Positions 50,782 to 59,997 of a stretch of 64,000 nt of DNA are shown here, in pieces (the first letter of the stretch is position 1; each line of letters starts with the position of its first letter). The DNA lies in assembly GCA_965279295.1 (NCBI GenBank), contig CBDIHQ010000018.1; one strand, 5' to 3'. The notes below the pieces were generated by a model. It was given only the letters and a program-made list of their open reading frames with translations. It was not told the DNA's origin and did no database searches. The DNA is from Aquabacter sp965279295 (GTDB lineage: Bacteria > Pseudomonadota > Alphaproteobacteria > Rhizobiales > Xanthobacteraceae). Made by a program: the position numbers and the translations under genes.

Positions 50782-52701
50782 CTACTCGGCAAGCCCGTGG
50801 GCTTTGAGCGAGGCCGTGATGTCGTCCAGCACACCAGGATCGTCGATGGTCGCGGGCGGTGTCCAGGGGTCGCTATCCGCGATCTTCTTCATGGTGCCGC
50901 GCAGGATCTTGCCGGAGCGGGTTTTCGGCAGGCGCGGCACGGTGATGGCGAGCTTGAATGCGGCCACCGGGCCGATGCGCTCGCGCACCAGGGCGACCAA
51001 TTCCTTCTCGATGATCTCCGGCGCCTTGCGATCCCCCGCCTTGAGCACCACAAACCCGCAAGGCACCTCACCCTTCAGACTGTCCTTCACGCCGATGACC
51101 GCACATTCCGCAACATCGGGGTGCGAGGCCAGAACCTCCTCCATGCCGCCGGTTGAGAGGCGATGGCCGGCGACATTGATGATGTCGTCGGTGCGGCCCA
51201 TGACGAAGACATAGCCGTCCGCGTCGATGAAGCCGGCATCGGCGGTTTTGCAATAGCCGGGAAATTCGCTGAGGTAGCCCTCGCGAAACCGCTCGTCCTG
51301 CTGCCAGAGGGTCGGCAGGCAACCGGGAGGCAACGGAAGCTTGATGACGATGGAGCCCATCGTGCCGGCGGGCACCGGCTTGGCCGCCTCGTCCACCACC
51401 TGCAAATCGTATCCCGGCATCGGCACCGTCGCGGAGCCCGGTTTGACCGGCAGAAGGCCGAGGCCCACCGGATTTCCGGCAATCGCCCAGCCGGTCTCGG
51501 TCTGCCACCAATGGTCCACAACCGGCACCTTCAGCTTCTCCTGCGCCCATTGGACGGTGTCGGGATCGGCCCGCTCGCCTGCGAGGAACAGGGTGCGAAA
51601 GGCGGAGAGGTCGCGGCCCGCGAGGCGGGTGGCGTCGGGGTCTTCCTTCTTGATGGCGCGCAGCGCGGTCGGGGCGGTGAACAGCGCCACCACTTTGTGC
51701 TCCTCGATCACCCGCCAGAATGCGCCGGGATCGGGCGTGCCCACAGGCTTGCCCTCGAAGACCACTGAGGTGGCGCCGAGGATCAGCGGCGCATAGACGA
51801 TATAGGAATGGCCAACCACCCAGCCGATGTCAGAGGCGGTCCAGAACACCTCGCCCGGCTTGATGCCGTAGAGGTTTTCCATGGTCCAGCGCAGCGCCAC
51901 GAGGTGGCCGGCGGTGTCGCGCACCACGCCCTTCGGCAGGCCCGTGGTGCCCGACGTGTAGAGGATATAGAGCGGGTCGGTGGCCCCCATGGAGGCACAG
52001 TCCGCCCCCTTGCCGGCGGCGGCCGTTGCAGCACGCAGCGTGGCCCAGTCGAGATCGCGCCCCTCGACCAGTTCGCATTCAAGCTGCGGGCGCTGAAGGA
52101 TCACGCAGGCGGACGGCTTCACTGCGGCAAGTTCAATGGCCTGATCGAGCAGCGGCTTGTAGGCGACGATCCGGTTCGGCTCGATGCCGCAGGAGGCGGC
52201 GAGGATCACCTTGGGGGCGGCATCCTCGATCCGCGCCGCCAATTCCTTCGCGGCGAACCCGCCGAACACCACCGAGTGCACAGCGCCGATGCGGGCGCAG
52301 GCGAGCATCGCCACCACCGCTTCCAGAACCATCGGCATGTAGATGACGACGCGGTCGCCCTTCTCCACCCCGAGTTCGCGCAGCGCCGCCCCGAGGGTGC
52401 GCACCTCGGCAAGCAGTTCGGAATAGGTCAGCTTACGGACTGAGCCGGTAACGGGACTATCGTGGATCAGCGCCACCTGCGCGCCGCGTCCCGCGTCCAC
52501 ATGGCGATCGACTGCGTTGTAGCAGGTGTTGCAGAGGCCGCCGACGAACCAGCGCCCATAGACGCCAAGCGCGGCGTCGAAGATCGCGCGGGGCTGGGCG
52601 ATCCAGGAAATGTCCTTGGCCGCCTGCGCCCAGAATGCTTCCGGGTTCTCACGCCACTGGCCGTAGACCTCGGCATAGCGGCTGGCGGTGCGATCGGACA
52701 T
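50782..52701 (-). CDS. prpE: Propionyl-CoA synthetase
   Basis: AMP-forming acyl-CoA synthetase that activates propionate for assimilation. The 639-residue protein has ACS-family motifs: the P-loop YTSGTTGLPKG near 265, WWQTETGW near 420, DIINVAGHRLSTG near 530, and the C-terminal PKTRSGKILRG near 605 containing the catalytic, acetylation-sensitive Lys. The variant WVVGHSYIVYAPL and N-terminal WIAQPRAIFD distinguish PrpE from acetyl-CoA synthetase. It is divergent from a second acyl-CoA ligase with a 189-bp shared promoter region. No methylcitrate genes are adjacent. Confidence 0.93.
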   Translation of the reverse strand: MSDRTASRYAEVYGQWRENPEAFWAQAAKDISWIAQPRAIFDAALGVYGRWFVGGLCNTCYNAVDRHVDAGRGAQVALIHDSPVTGSVRKLTYSELLAEVRTLGAALRELGVEKGDRVVIYMPMVLEAVVAMLACARIGAVHSVVFGGFAAKELAARIEDAAPKVILAASCGIEPNRIVAYKPLLDQAIELAAVKPSACVILQRPQLECELVEGRDLDWATLRAATAAAGKGADCASMGATDPLYILYTSGTTGLPKGVVRDTAGHLVALRWTMENLYGIKPGEVFWTASDIGWVVGHSYIVYAPLILGATSVVFEGKPVGTPDPGAFWRVIEEHKVVALFTAPTALRAIKKEDPDATRLAGRDLSAFRTLFLAGERADPDTVQWAQEKLKVPVVDHWWQTETGWAIAGNPVGLGLLPVKPGSATVPMPGYDLQVVDEAAKPVPAGTMGSIVIKLPLPPGCLPTLWQQDERFREGYLSEFPGYCKTADAGFIDADGYVFVMGRTDDIINVAGHRLSTGGMEEVLASHPDVAECAVIGVKDSLKGEVPCGFVVLKAGDRKAPEIIEKELVALVRERIGPVAAFKLAITVPRLPKTRSGKILRGTMKKIADSDPWTPPATIDDPGVLDDITASLKAHGLAE

Positions 52702-52890
52702 GGCGTTTCCCCGGATGCGGATTTTGTTATCCGCGATACATGCGCAGGCACGCCGACAAGGCAAGTCCGGCGGATTGCGTAAGACCTTCGTCGCGCGCGG
52801 CGGCGATTGCGCTCGCATGAAACGCTCGGGTAGGTTCACCCCCAATGTCCGGCCGCCGGACGAAGAACAGACATGCGTTGGGGAGGACCG

Positions 52891-54516
52891 ATGCCCGGCA
52901 TCTATGATCAGAACCTGGAGCGCAATCCGGCCAACTATCAGCCGCTGACGCCGCTGGGGTTTCTGGAGCGGGCGGCGGCGGTGTTTCCCGAGCGCCCGGC
53001 CATCGTCCATGGCGCCCAGCGCCGGACCTATTGCGAATTCTATGACCGCTCCCGCCGCTTAGCCTCGGCGCTGGAGCAGCGCAGGATCGGCGTGGGCGAC
53101 ACCGTGGCGGTGATGCTGCCCAACATCCCGCCCATGCTGGAGGCCCATTACGGCGTGCCCATGTGCGGGGCGGTGCTGAATTCCCTGAACACCCGGCTGG
53201 ATGCGCCGATCCTTGCCTTCATCCTCGATCACGGCGAGGCGAAGGTGCTGATCTCCGACCGGGAGTTCTCTCCGGTCATCAAGGCGGCGCTGGCGCTGGT
53301 CAAGCGCAAGCCGCTGGTGATCGACTATGACGACCCGGAATATTCCGGGGCCGGCGAGCGGCTCGGCGAAATCGACTATGAGGATTTCCTCGCCACGGGC
53401 GATCCCGCCTACGCCTGGGAGATGCCGTCGGACGAGTGGAACGCCATCTGCCTCAACTACACCTCAGGCACCACCGGCGACCCCAAGGGCGTGGTCTACC
53501 ACCATCGTGGCGCCCACCTGCTGGCGAACGGCAACATCATCACCTGCGGCATGGGGCGGCATCCGGTCTATCTGTGGACGCTGCCCATGTTCCACTGCAA
53601 TGGCTGGTGCTTCCCATGGTCGATCTGCGCGGTGGCCGGCACCCATGTGTGCCTGCGCCAGGTCCGCGCCAAGCCGATCTTCGATGCCATCGCCGATCTC
53701 GGCGTCACCCATATGTGCGGTGCGCCGATCATCATGACGACGCTGCTGAACGCGCCGGAGAGCGACAAGCGCGCCCTGCCCCGCACCGTCGAGTTCATCA
53801 CCGCCGCCGCCCCGCCGCCGCCCGCCGTCCTGGCAGCGATGCAGGAGGCCGGCTTCAACGTCACCCATGTCTACGGGCTCACCGAGGTCTATGGCCCGGC
53901 GGTGGTGAACGATTGGAACGAGGAATGGAACACGCTGCCCGCCGGCGAGCAGGCGGAGAAGAAGTCGCGCCAGGGCGTGCGCTACGGCGCCCTGGAGGCG
54001 CTTGATGTGCTCGATCCCGAGACCATGGAGAGCGTGCCTGCGGATGGGGAAACGCTGGGCGAGGTGATGTTCCGGGGCAATGTTGTGATGAAGGGCTATC
54101 TGAAAAACCCGTCCGCCACCAAGGCCGCTTTCGCCCGCGGCTGGTTCCATTCCGGGGACCTCGGCGTGAAGCATCCCGATGGCTACGTTCAGCTCAAGGA
54201 TCGCTCCAAGGACATCATCATTTCCGGCGGCGAGAACATCTCATCCATTGAGGTGGAAGACGCGCTTTACAAGCATCCTGCCGTCAGCGCAGCGGCGGTG
54301 GTGGCGCGGCCGGACGATAAATGGGGCGAGACCCCGGTCGCCTTCATCGAGTTGAAGGCAGGCGCCACGACAACGGCGGAGGAACTGCTCGCTCATTGCC
54401 GGGCGAATCTCGCCCATTTCAAATGCCCTCGCCACATTGTGTTCGAGGAGATTCCCAAGACGTCCACCGGGAAAATCCAGAAATTCCGGTTGCGGGATAT
54501 GGCAAAAGCGGTCTGA
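52891..54516 (+). CDS. Acyl-CoA synthetase, medium-chain (AlkK-like)
   Basis: A 541-residue AMP-binding ligase. It carries NYTSGTTGDPKG near 190, GLTEVYGP near 330, SKDIIISGGENISS near 440 and the C-terminal PKTSTGKIQKF Lys near 528. The extended GAV-x-N-x-x-N-T-R-L-D sequence and the early YQPLTPLGFLERAA are typical of the AlkK/medium-chain and aromatic acyl-CoA ligase group of Pseudomonas and Hyphomicrobiales. ATG 52891 follows GGGGAGG. The exact acid is unknown; with prpE it adds to the acyl-CoA theme of this genome part. Confidence 0.9.
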   Translation: MPGIYDQNLERNPANYQPLTPLGFLERAAAVFPERPAIVHGAQRRTYCEFYDRSRRLASALEQRRIGVGDTVAVMLPNIPPMLEAHYGVPMCGAVLNSLNTRLDAPILAFILDHGEAKVLISDREFSPVIKAALALVKRKPLVIDYDDPEYSGAGERLGEIDYEDFLATGDPAYAWEMPSDEWNAICLNYTSGTTGDPKGVVYHHRGAHLLANGNIITCGMGRHPVYLWTLPMFHCNGWCFPWSICAVAGTHVCLRQVRAKPIFDAIADLGVTHMCGAPIIMTTLLNAPESDKRALPRTVEFITAAAPPPPAVLAAMQEAGFNVTHVYGLTEVYGPAVVNDWNEEWNTLPAGEQAEKKSRQGVRYGALEALDVLDPETMESVPADGETLGEVMFRGNVVMKGYLKNPSATKAAFARGWFHSGDLGVKHPDGYVQLKDRSKDIIISGGENISSIEVEDALYKHPAVSAAAVVARPDDKWGETPVAFIELKAGATTTAEELLAHCRANLAHFKCPRHIVFEEIPKTSTGKIQKFRLRDMAKAV

Positions 54517-54621
54517 AAACCTGCCGTTGGGGCGGTTACATGACACAGCGGTAACGGTGCGGACATCGTCCGTTTAGGTCGAAGCAGAGTATGGTCGGCA
54601 ACGAAACCGACCGGACCCAGC

Positions 54622-56364
54622 ATGCGCGCACTGTTCAAGTTGCTCGGCGACATCCGCCGCCTCGCCCTTCCTTATTTCCGCAGCGACGAAAAATGGGTTG
54701 CGCTGGGCCTGCTCGGTGCGGTGGTGGCGCTGGAACTGGCCTGGGTCTACGCCACGGTGCTGCTGAACGAATGGAACAGCGCGTTCTACAACGCCATCCA
54801 GGAAAAGGATTATCCCGAGTTCCAGCACCAGTTGCTGATCTTCTGCGGCATCGCGGTGTGCGCCATCGTGGTGGCGGTCTACCAGATCTACCTGAAGCAA
54901 TGGCTGGAGATCCGCTGGCGCCGCTGGCTGACGCGCCGCTATCTCTCACAATGGCTGAGCGACGACACCTATTACCGCCTGCGTGTCCAGGGCGATGCGG
55001 CCGACAATCCGGACCAGCGGATTGCCGACGATATCCGCCTTTTCGTCGGCCAAACCATTTCCAATGGTATCGGTCTGTTCGGCACCGTCGTGTCCTTGGT
55101 TTCCTTCAGCGTGATCCTCTGGAATCTTTCCGGAGCCTTCGATTTCACGCTGCTTGGCACCGACTTCGCCGTTCCGGGATATCTGTTCTGGGCGGCGTTG
55201 ATTTACGCGGGTGTGGGGACCTGGCTCGCGCACCTCATTGGCCGCGTGCTGGTGAAGATCAATTTCAACCAGCAGCGATATCAGGCGGACTTTCGCGTCG
55301 ACCTCGTTCGCGTTCGCGAAAATAGCGAACAGATAGCCATGCTGCGTGGAGAGGGGGCGGAACAGCGGCGCCTCGACATGCGGTTTTCCCATATTTGGGG
55401 CAACTTCTTCGACCTGATGCGGGCCCAGAAGCGCCTCACCTGGTTCACCGCCGGCTACAACCAGATCTCCACCATCTTTCCTTATGTGGTGGTGGCGCCG
55501 GCCTATTTCTCCGGCGCCATCCTGCTTGGCCCGCTGATGCAGACCGCAAGTGCATTCGCCTCGGTTCAGGGCGCCTTCTCTTTCTTCATCACGTCCTATT
55601 CGGACCTTGCCGAGTGGACAGCGGTGGTGAACCGTCTCACCGGCTTCGAGCGCAACATGGCGGCCGCCAAGATCAGTGCCGCAGCGCCCGCCTTTCCCCA
55701 CACCCAGGGCGGCACCGAGCCGCTGCATATCGCCCACATGGATGTGCGGCTGCCCAAGGGTGATGCGCTTATCGAGGTCGAGGATCTCGCGCTGCGCTCC
55801 GGCGAGCGGGTGCTGGTGATGGGGCCGTCCGGGTCTGGCAAGACCACGCTGTTCCGCGCAATCGCAGGCATTTGGCCGTTCGGCAAGGGCGAGGTGAAGC
55901 TTGCCGACGAAGGGCGGGTCATGATCCTGCCGCAGCGGCCTTATGTGCCGGTCGGCCGGCTCGACGCCGCCCTCGCCTATCCCCGCGAACCCGTGGACTA
56001 TGGCAACGCCGAGCTTCAAGCGGCGCTCGAAGCCGTCGGCCTGCCCGCCCTCATCGCCCGCCTGGGCGAGGAGGCGCTGTGGCCGGACGTGCTCTCCACC
56101 GGCGAGCAGCAGCGTCTGTCGCTCGCCCGCGCCCTTCTGGTGCGCCCGCGCGTGCTGTTGCTGGACGAGGCCACCGCCGCGCTCGACGAGCCGTCCGAGG
56201 CCGCACTGTATGCCATGCTGCGCGAGCGCCTTGCCGATACCACGGTGCTCTCCATCGGCCACCGCCACACGCTGAAGGATTTCCACGACCGCCAGCTGGT
56301 CCTGGACGGCGACGCCGCGCCGCGCCGCCTCGTCGCGGCACCGCTGGCGCCCGCGACTGCCTGA
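54622..56364 (+). CDS. SbmA/BacA-type ABC transporter (fused permease-ATPase)
   Basis: A 580-residue full-length ABC half-transporter. The SbmA_BacA-like membrane domain (about 1-340, six helices, FNQQRYQADFRVDLVRVRENSEQIA) is fused to an ATPase: Walker A GPSGSGKTT near 400, signature LSTGEQQRLSLARAL (T in place of the second G of LSGGQ), Walker B VLLLDEATAALD. It resembles BclA/Rv1819c-like importers of peptides and hydrophilic molecules, and YddA of E. coli. In rhizobia related proteins are needed against plant antimicrobial peptides; whether that applies here is unknown. Confidence 0.87.
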   Translation: MRALFKLLGDIRRLALPYFRSDEKWVALGLLGAVVALELAWVYATVLLNEWNSAFYNAIQEKDYPEFQHQLLIFCGIAVCAIVVAVYQIYLKQWLEIRWRRWLTRRYLSQWLSDDTYYRLRVQGDAADNPDQRIADDIRLFVGQTISNGIGLFGTVVSLVSFSVILWNLSGAFDFTLLGTDFAVPGYLFWAALIYAGVGTWLAHLIGRVLVKINFNQQRYQADFRVDLVRVRENSEQIAMLRGEGAEQRRLDMRFSHIWGNFFDLMRAQKRLTWFTAGYNQISTIFPYVVVAPAYFSGAILLGPLMQTASAFASVQGAFSFFITSYSDLAEWTAVVNRLTGFERNMAAAKISAAAPAFPHTQGGTEPLHIAHMDVRLPKGDALIEVEDLALRSGERVLVMGPSGSGKTTLFRAIAGIWPFGKGEVKLADEGRVMILPQRPYVPVGRLDAALAYPREPVDYGNAELQAALEAVGLPALIARLGEEALWPDVLSTGEQQRLSLARALLVRPRVLLLDEATAALDEPSEAALYAMLRERLADTTVLSIGHRHTLKDFHDRQLVLDGDAAPRRLVAAPLAPATA

Positions 56365-56459
56365 CGAGCCGCTACGCCCCCATGCCGCACTTGCGGCAGG
56401 GGGCTTGGGGCCGTTAACTCACCCTGGGCTGGCATGCGGCCGGCGGCGGGGGAACGGGC

Positions 56460-57833
56460 GTGGATGCTTCCGGTAAAACCGGCGAAAGCCGCTTGAGCGA
56501 TGCGGCCTATTACATCGTCGCCATCCTGGTCGGTGCCGTGGTCGGGGTGATCGGCACGGTCTTCCACCTCAGCGTGGATGCTGCGTCCCATTGGTCCGAT
56601 ATGGTGCGCGGCAGCGGGATGACCGGCTTCCCGCTCCTGCTGGTCGTCGCCCTCATCGCCGCCGCGCTCGTCGTGGCGTCCGTCTGGCTGGTGCGCACCT
56701 TCGCACCCGAGGCGGCAGGTTCGGGTGTCCAGGAAATCGAAGGCGCGCTTGAGGGGCTGCGAGAGGTGCGCTGGAAGCGCATCCTGCCGGTCAAGTTCGT
56801 CGGCGGCTTGATGGCGCTGAGTTCAGGGCTGGTGGCCGGGCGCGAAGGACCGACCATCCATATGGGCGCCTCAGTGGCTCAGGCCGCCTCGGAATGGCTC
56901 GGGTTGTCGACGCGCGACATGCGCGGGCTGCTCTCCGCCGGCGGCGCGGCGGGACTTGCCGCCGCCTTCAATGCGCCGCTCGCCGCCATCCTGTTCGTCA
57001 TCGAGGAAACCCGCCGGCAGTTTCCTTACGGGCTGCGCACCTACACCGCCGTGATCCTCGGCTCCGTCACCAGCGCCATCGTTACGGAAAGCATCGCCGG
57101 GGTCGGCCCGGATATGCTGCTCGTCGTGCCGGAGATGCCGCTTTACCTCCTGCCGGCCTTCGTGGGGCTCGGCGCGCTGCTGGGCGTGGTGGGGGTCGCG
57201 TTCAACGCCGCTCTGGTCTGGTCGCTGGATTTCGCCCGCAGCATCGGGCTGCGCTGGTCGTTCTACATCGTGCCCGGCGTCGTGGGCCTCACCATCGGCG
57301 TGCTGCTGATCGTGCTGCCCGAGGCGACGCTTGGCGGGGAACTCCTCGCGGTGACGCTGGCGCGGGAAAATCTGCCCCTGATGGTGTTGGCCGGCATCGT
57401 TCTGATCCGCTTCGTGATGACCATGGCAAGCTATTCCACCGGCGTTCCCGGCGGCATCTTCGCCCCCATCCTCGCGCTCGCAACTGCCGTGGGCGTGCTT
57501 TACGGCTCGACGCTGGGCGCATTCATTCCCCTGCCCCATGGCATATTGGCGGCGCTCGCGGTGGCTGCCATGGGCGGGCTGTTCTCCTCCACGGTGCGTG
57601 CGCCGCTGGTGGGGGTGGTGCTGGTGGCGGAACTCACCGGCGCCTACACCGTGCTGGTGCCCGTCATCCTCACCTGCGTGTTCGCGAATCTGGTGGCCGA
57701 GGCGCTGGGCGGAAAGCCGATCTACGAGGTGCTGCTGGAGCGCACCCTGCGCCTTGCCGGCCAGACCCCGCCGAAAGAGCCGGAAGGCGCCGAACAGATC
57801 GGCGGTTGGGACGAGCGCGAACACAAGGGCTGA
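56460..57833 (+). CDS. ClC-family chloride channel or Cl-/H+ antiporter
   Basis: A 457-residue membrane protein of the voltage-gated chloride channel family. Selectivity motifs are GSGVQE (about 93, the GSGIP equivalent), GREGPT (about 125, with the gating Glu) and GVPGGIFAPIL (about 335). The family's later conserved FSSTVRAPLVG is also present. The gating Glu is retained, so exchanger activity is possible. It starts at GTG 56460 with GGGGGAA upstream; the C-terminus is short with no CBS domains. It is 95 bp downstream of the ABC transporter, same strand. Confidence 0.9.
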   Translation: MDASGKTGESRLSDAAYYIVAILVGAVVGVIGTVFHLSVDAASHWSDMVRGSGMTGFPLLLVVALIAAALVVASVWLVRTFAPEAAGSGVQEIEGALEGLREVRWKRILPVKFVGGLMALSSGLVAGREGPTIHMGASVAQAASEWLGLSTRDMRGLLSAGGAAGLAAAFNAPLAAILFVIEETRRQFPYGLRTYTAVILGSVTSAIVTESIAGVGPDMLLVVPEMPLYLLPAFVGLGALLGVVGVAFNAALVWSLDFARSIGLRWSFYIVPGVVGLTIGVLLIVLPEATLGGELLAVTLARENLPLMVLAGIVLIRFVMTMASYSTGVPGGIFAPILALATAVGVLYGSTLGAFIPLPHGILAALAVAAMGGLFSSTVRAPLVGVVLVAELTGAYTVLVPVILTCVFANLVAEALGGKPIYEVLLERTLRLAGQTPPKEPEGAEQIGGWDEREHKG

Positions 57834-57847
57834 CCGCCGCGCGCCGT

Positions 57848-58663
57848 TCACATGAGGGTGGCGCCGGCCTTGGCCAGGATGTCGGGGAAGGACGGGCCGG
57901 CGAGCACGTCATATTCCCGCGCGCGCTGGGTCGTCAGCGGATCGCGCGCGGCCAGCACCTCATCGACGAATCCGGGATGCACCATCATCAACCCCTTGTC
58001 CGGCAGGCCGGCGACAACATGCGCCAGCAGTGGCTCGAACGCAGTGCCGGAGGCAAAGACATAGGCGCCCGCGAACCCCTTGTTGGTGGAGAGCCTGCGC
58101 GCCGCCGCCGCCTTCGCCTCGCCGCGTGAAAGCGCGCTGATCAAACGGCCCTTCGCATCGAAACCCTGGCGGGCCGCGGGCGCCGCCGTGCAGTCGCGCA
58201 CCCAGGCCGCCGGCGCGTGGCGCTGGGTCGCATCGAGGACGATGCCCCGGATGCCCGGCAGGACATGCGCATGCTGGTGGCCGTCCACATGGTCGGGGGG
58301 ATGGCCGAACGCCGCCGCGAACGCCGCGAACTGGGCGTCGACCTCCGCCGCCACCGCCTTGCGGTCGATCCGCCGGGTGAAGGCCGCCGCCATCAGCCGA
58401 CCCATGGAGGGTAATTTATCGCCCCCCAGCGGCCCGGCCGCGCATGGCTTAAATCCGCCGGTGAGGGTCAGATGCAGCCCGATGCTGGCGCCGCTGCCCT
58501 CCGCCGCCTCACACAGGCGCTGGGCCTCCTCGCCAAGATCGGGAAACAGGGTCATGACCGAGGTGGCGTTGATGCGCCGGTTCTCGATCAGCGCGCGGAT
58601 CGCCCTGGAGACGCCGGGGGCGATGCCGTAATCGTCGGCGCAGATGCGGATACGCTTGTGCAT
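57848..58663 (-). CDS. ChbG/HpnK family deacetylase
   Basis: A 271-residue YdjC-like carbohydrate deacetylase. The metal-binding ADDYG is near 9-13 and the second ligand pair is in GHPPDHVDGHQHAHVLPG near 120-135. The C-terminal MMVHPGFVDE is typical. In hopanoid producers HpnK sits with HpnI, a GT2 glycosyltransferase; here a GT2 gene lies eight bp upstream, but without other hopanoid genes. It most likely deacetylates an N-acetylated glycan or lipid-linked sugar. Both genes appear to form one operon. Confidence 0.82.
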   Translation of the reverse strand: MHKRIRICADDYGIAPGVSRAIRALIENRRINATSVMTLFPDLGEEAQRLCEAAEGSGASIGLHLTLTGGFKPCAAGPLGGDKLPSMGRLMAAAFTRRIDRKAVAAEVDAQFAAFAAAFGHPPDHVDGHQHAHVLPGIRGIVLDATQRHAPAAWVRDCTAAPAARQGFDAKGRLISALSRGEAKAAAARRLSTNKGFAGAYVFASGTAFEPLLAHVVAGLPDKGLMMVHPGFVDEVLAARDPLTTQRAREYDVLAGPSFPDILAKAGATLM

Positions 58664-58671
58664 GGCGCCGC

Positions 58672-59721
58672 TCAGGACACCGTCTGGCGAACAGCGGCAC
58701 GCGGTGCCTCTTCCACCGGTGCGGGTGTCTCGGCATGGTGGAGCACATGGCCTGCAACGAAATAAACCGGGCGCGCCTTAATCTCCGACAGCACGCGGGC
58801 GATGTATTCCCCCAGCACCGCCATCACCAGAAGCTGCACGCCGCCCATCACCATGACGCCCACCACCACGGAGGGATATCCGGGCAGCGGAATGCCCCAC
58901 ACGAGGCGCTCCACGATGATCCACATGCCGTAGAGAAACGCCGCGCCCGCGAGCATCGCCCCGGTCAGGCCGGCGAGACGCAGCGGTGCGGGCGAGAAGG
59001 ATGTGAGCCCTTCCATCGAAAGGCCAAGCAGGCGGAGGAAGCTCCAACTGCTCGCCCCATGCATCCGCGCTTGAGGTCGATAGGGCACGGCAACCTGACG
59101 AAAGCCGATCCAAGAAGACAGACCCTTGAAGAAGCGGTTGCGTTCCGGCAGGCGGCGCATCGCCGCGGCGGCGCGGGGCGACATCAGGCGGAAATCCGCC
59201 GCATCCTCGGGAATGCGGGTGGAGGCACCAAAATTCAGCAGCCGGTAAAACAGCTTCACAAACAGCCGGCGGGAGGTCGGTTCGTCGGAGCGATCGGCCT
59301 TTACGGCATAGGCGACATCGTAGCCCTGGTCCTTCCAGAGGCCGACGAAGGTCTCGATCATCTCGGGCGGGTGCTGGCCGTCGCCGTCCATGAACATGAG
59401 CGCGTCGCCGCGCGCATGGTCGAGCCCGGCGAGCAATGCGGCTTCCTTGCCGAAATTCCGGGAGAGGGCGATGGTCTGAACATCCACGCCCAGCGCGGGG
59501 AGTTCCGCCGCCAGGGCTGCTGTCGCGTCCCGGCTACCGTCGTCCACGTAGACGATCTCGATCCGCATGTCGCGCGCGAGCGCGACGCGGATGGCACAGG
59601 CACTCAGCCTCTCGTGAAAGGCGTCGATGCCGTCAGCCTCGTTGAAGACGGGAACGACGATGCTCAGGTCCGGTGTCACCGCTGCGCGTCCATGGTTTTC
59701 GGCATAATGCCGAGCCTCCAT
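58672..59721 (-). CDS. Family 2 glycosyltransferase (GtrB/DPM1-like)
   Basis: A 349-residue inner-membrane glycosyltransferase. The GT2 catalytic domain (about 15-240) has LSIVVPVFNEADGI, YVDDGSRD (nucleotide-binding Asp), FMDGDGQHPP (DxD-type) and the late acceptor region GLSSWIGF. Two C-terminal transmembrane helices follow at about 255-280 and 290-315. Family members add a sugar to polyprenyl phosphate. The ribosome site is weak. It is first in a two-gene unit with the deacetylase, so the pair may make and modify a lipid-linked sugar. Confidence 0.87.
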   Translation of the reverse strand: MEARHYAENHGRAAVTPDLSIVVPVFNEADGIDAFHERLSACAIRVALARDMRIEIVYVDDGSRDATAALAAELPALGVDVQTIALSRNFGKEAALLAGLDHARGDALMFMDGDGQHPPEMIETFVGLWKDQGYDVAYAVKADRSDEPTSRRLFVKLFYRLLNFGASTRIPEDAADFRLMSPRAAAAMRRLPERNRFFKGLSSWIGFRQVAVPYRPQARMHGASSWSFLRLLGLSMEGLTSFSPAPLRLAGLTGAMLAGAAFLYGMWIIVERLVWGIPLPGYPSVVVGVMVMGGVQLLVMAVLGEYIARVLSEIKARPVYFVAGHVLHHAETPAPVEEAPRAAVRQTVS

Positions 59722-59775
59722 TTAGAGCCACTGGGAGCGGGGGACGATAGTTTCAAAAAAAATTTCATCCTTTTT

Positions 59776-59800
59776 GGAACCCTTCCTTCGAGCCGCAGTT
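59776..59800 (+). promoter_or_regulatory. Candidate EcfG-type (general stress) promoter
   Basis: GGAAC at 59776-59780 and GTT at 59798-59800 are 17 bases apart, close to the GGAAC-N16-CGTT consensus for the alphaproteobacterial general stress sigma factor EcfG (the C of CGTT is A here). It lies just upstream of the putative small RNA and on the same strand. Confidence 0.5.
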
Positions 59801-59805
59801 CACTC

Positions 59806-59878
59806 ATCGGAACGATCGACTCCCCCCCTTGATCGTTTCATCTGACGCGGCCGCCTCTCCCCCGGGCGGCCGCGTTTT
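59806..59878 (+). ncRNA. Candidate general-stress small RNA with C-rich loops (GsrN-like)
   Basis: About 70 nt between the GT2 start and the stress-protein gene. Hairpin 1: AACGATC (59811-59817) pairs with GATCGTT (59830-59836), exposing a 12-nt loop with TCCCCCC. Hairpin 2: 10-bp stem CGCGGCCGCC/GGCGGCCGCG (59845-59854, 59864-59873) with loop TCTCCCCCG, followed by four T: an intrinsic terminator. A C-rich loop after a GGAAC-type promoter matches my recollection of Caulobacter GsrN, a stress RNA that pairs via a C-rich 5' loop. The first base is an estimate from the promoter. No coding sequence fits this stretch. Confidence 0.5.
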
Positions 59879-59997
59879 CATTTGTGACAAGCGCACTGCA
59901 CATACCCTTGATTTCGGCTTGCGCGGGATCAATACCGTCATTCGAGCCTACCATTAGGGTAATGTGGTGTCGTCGATGCGGCACGGGGGAGACGCCA

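Noticed and set aside
54946..56286. 446-codon minus-strand open frame
   Set aside because: Fully antisense to the SbmA/BacA-like transporter; low-quality composition and no start signal.
59809..59836. Second GGAAC...CGTT pair as another EcfG promoter
   Set aside because: The spacing is 19 bases, too long for the consensus, and both parts belong to the stem of the first hairpin of the proposed RNA.
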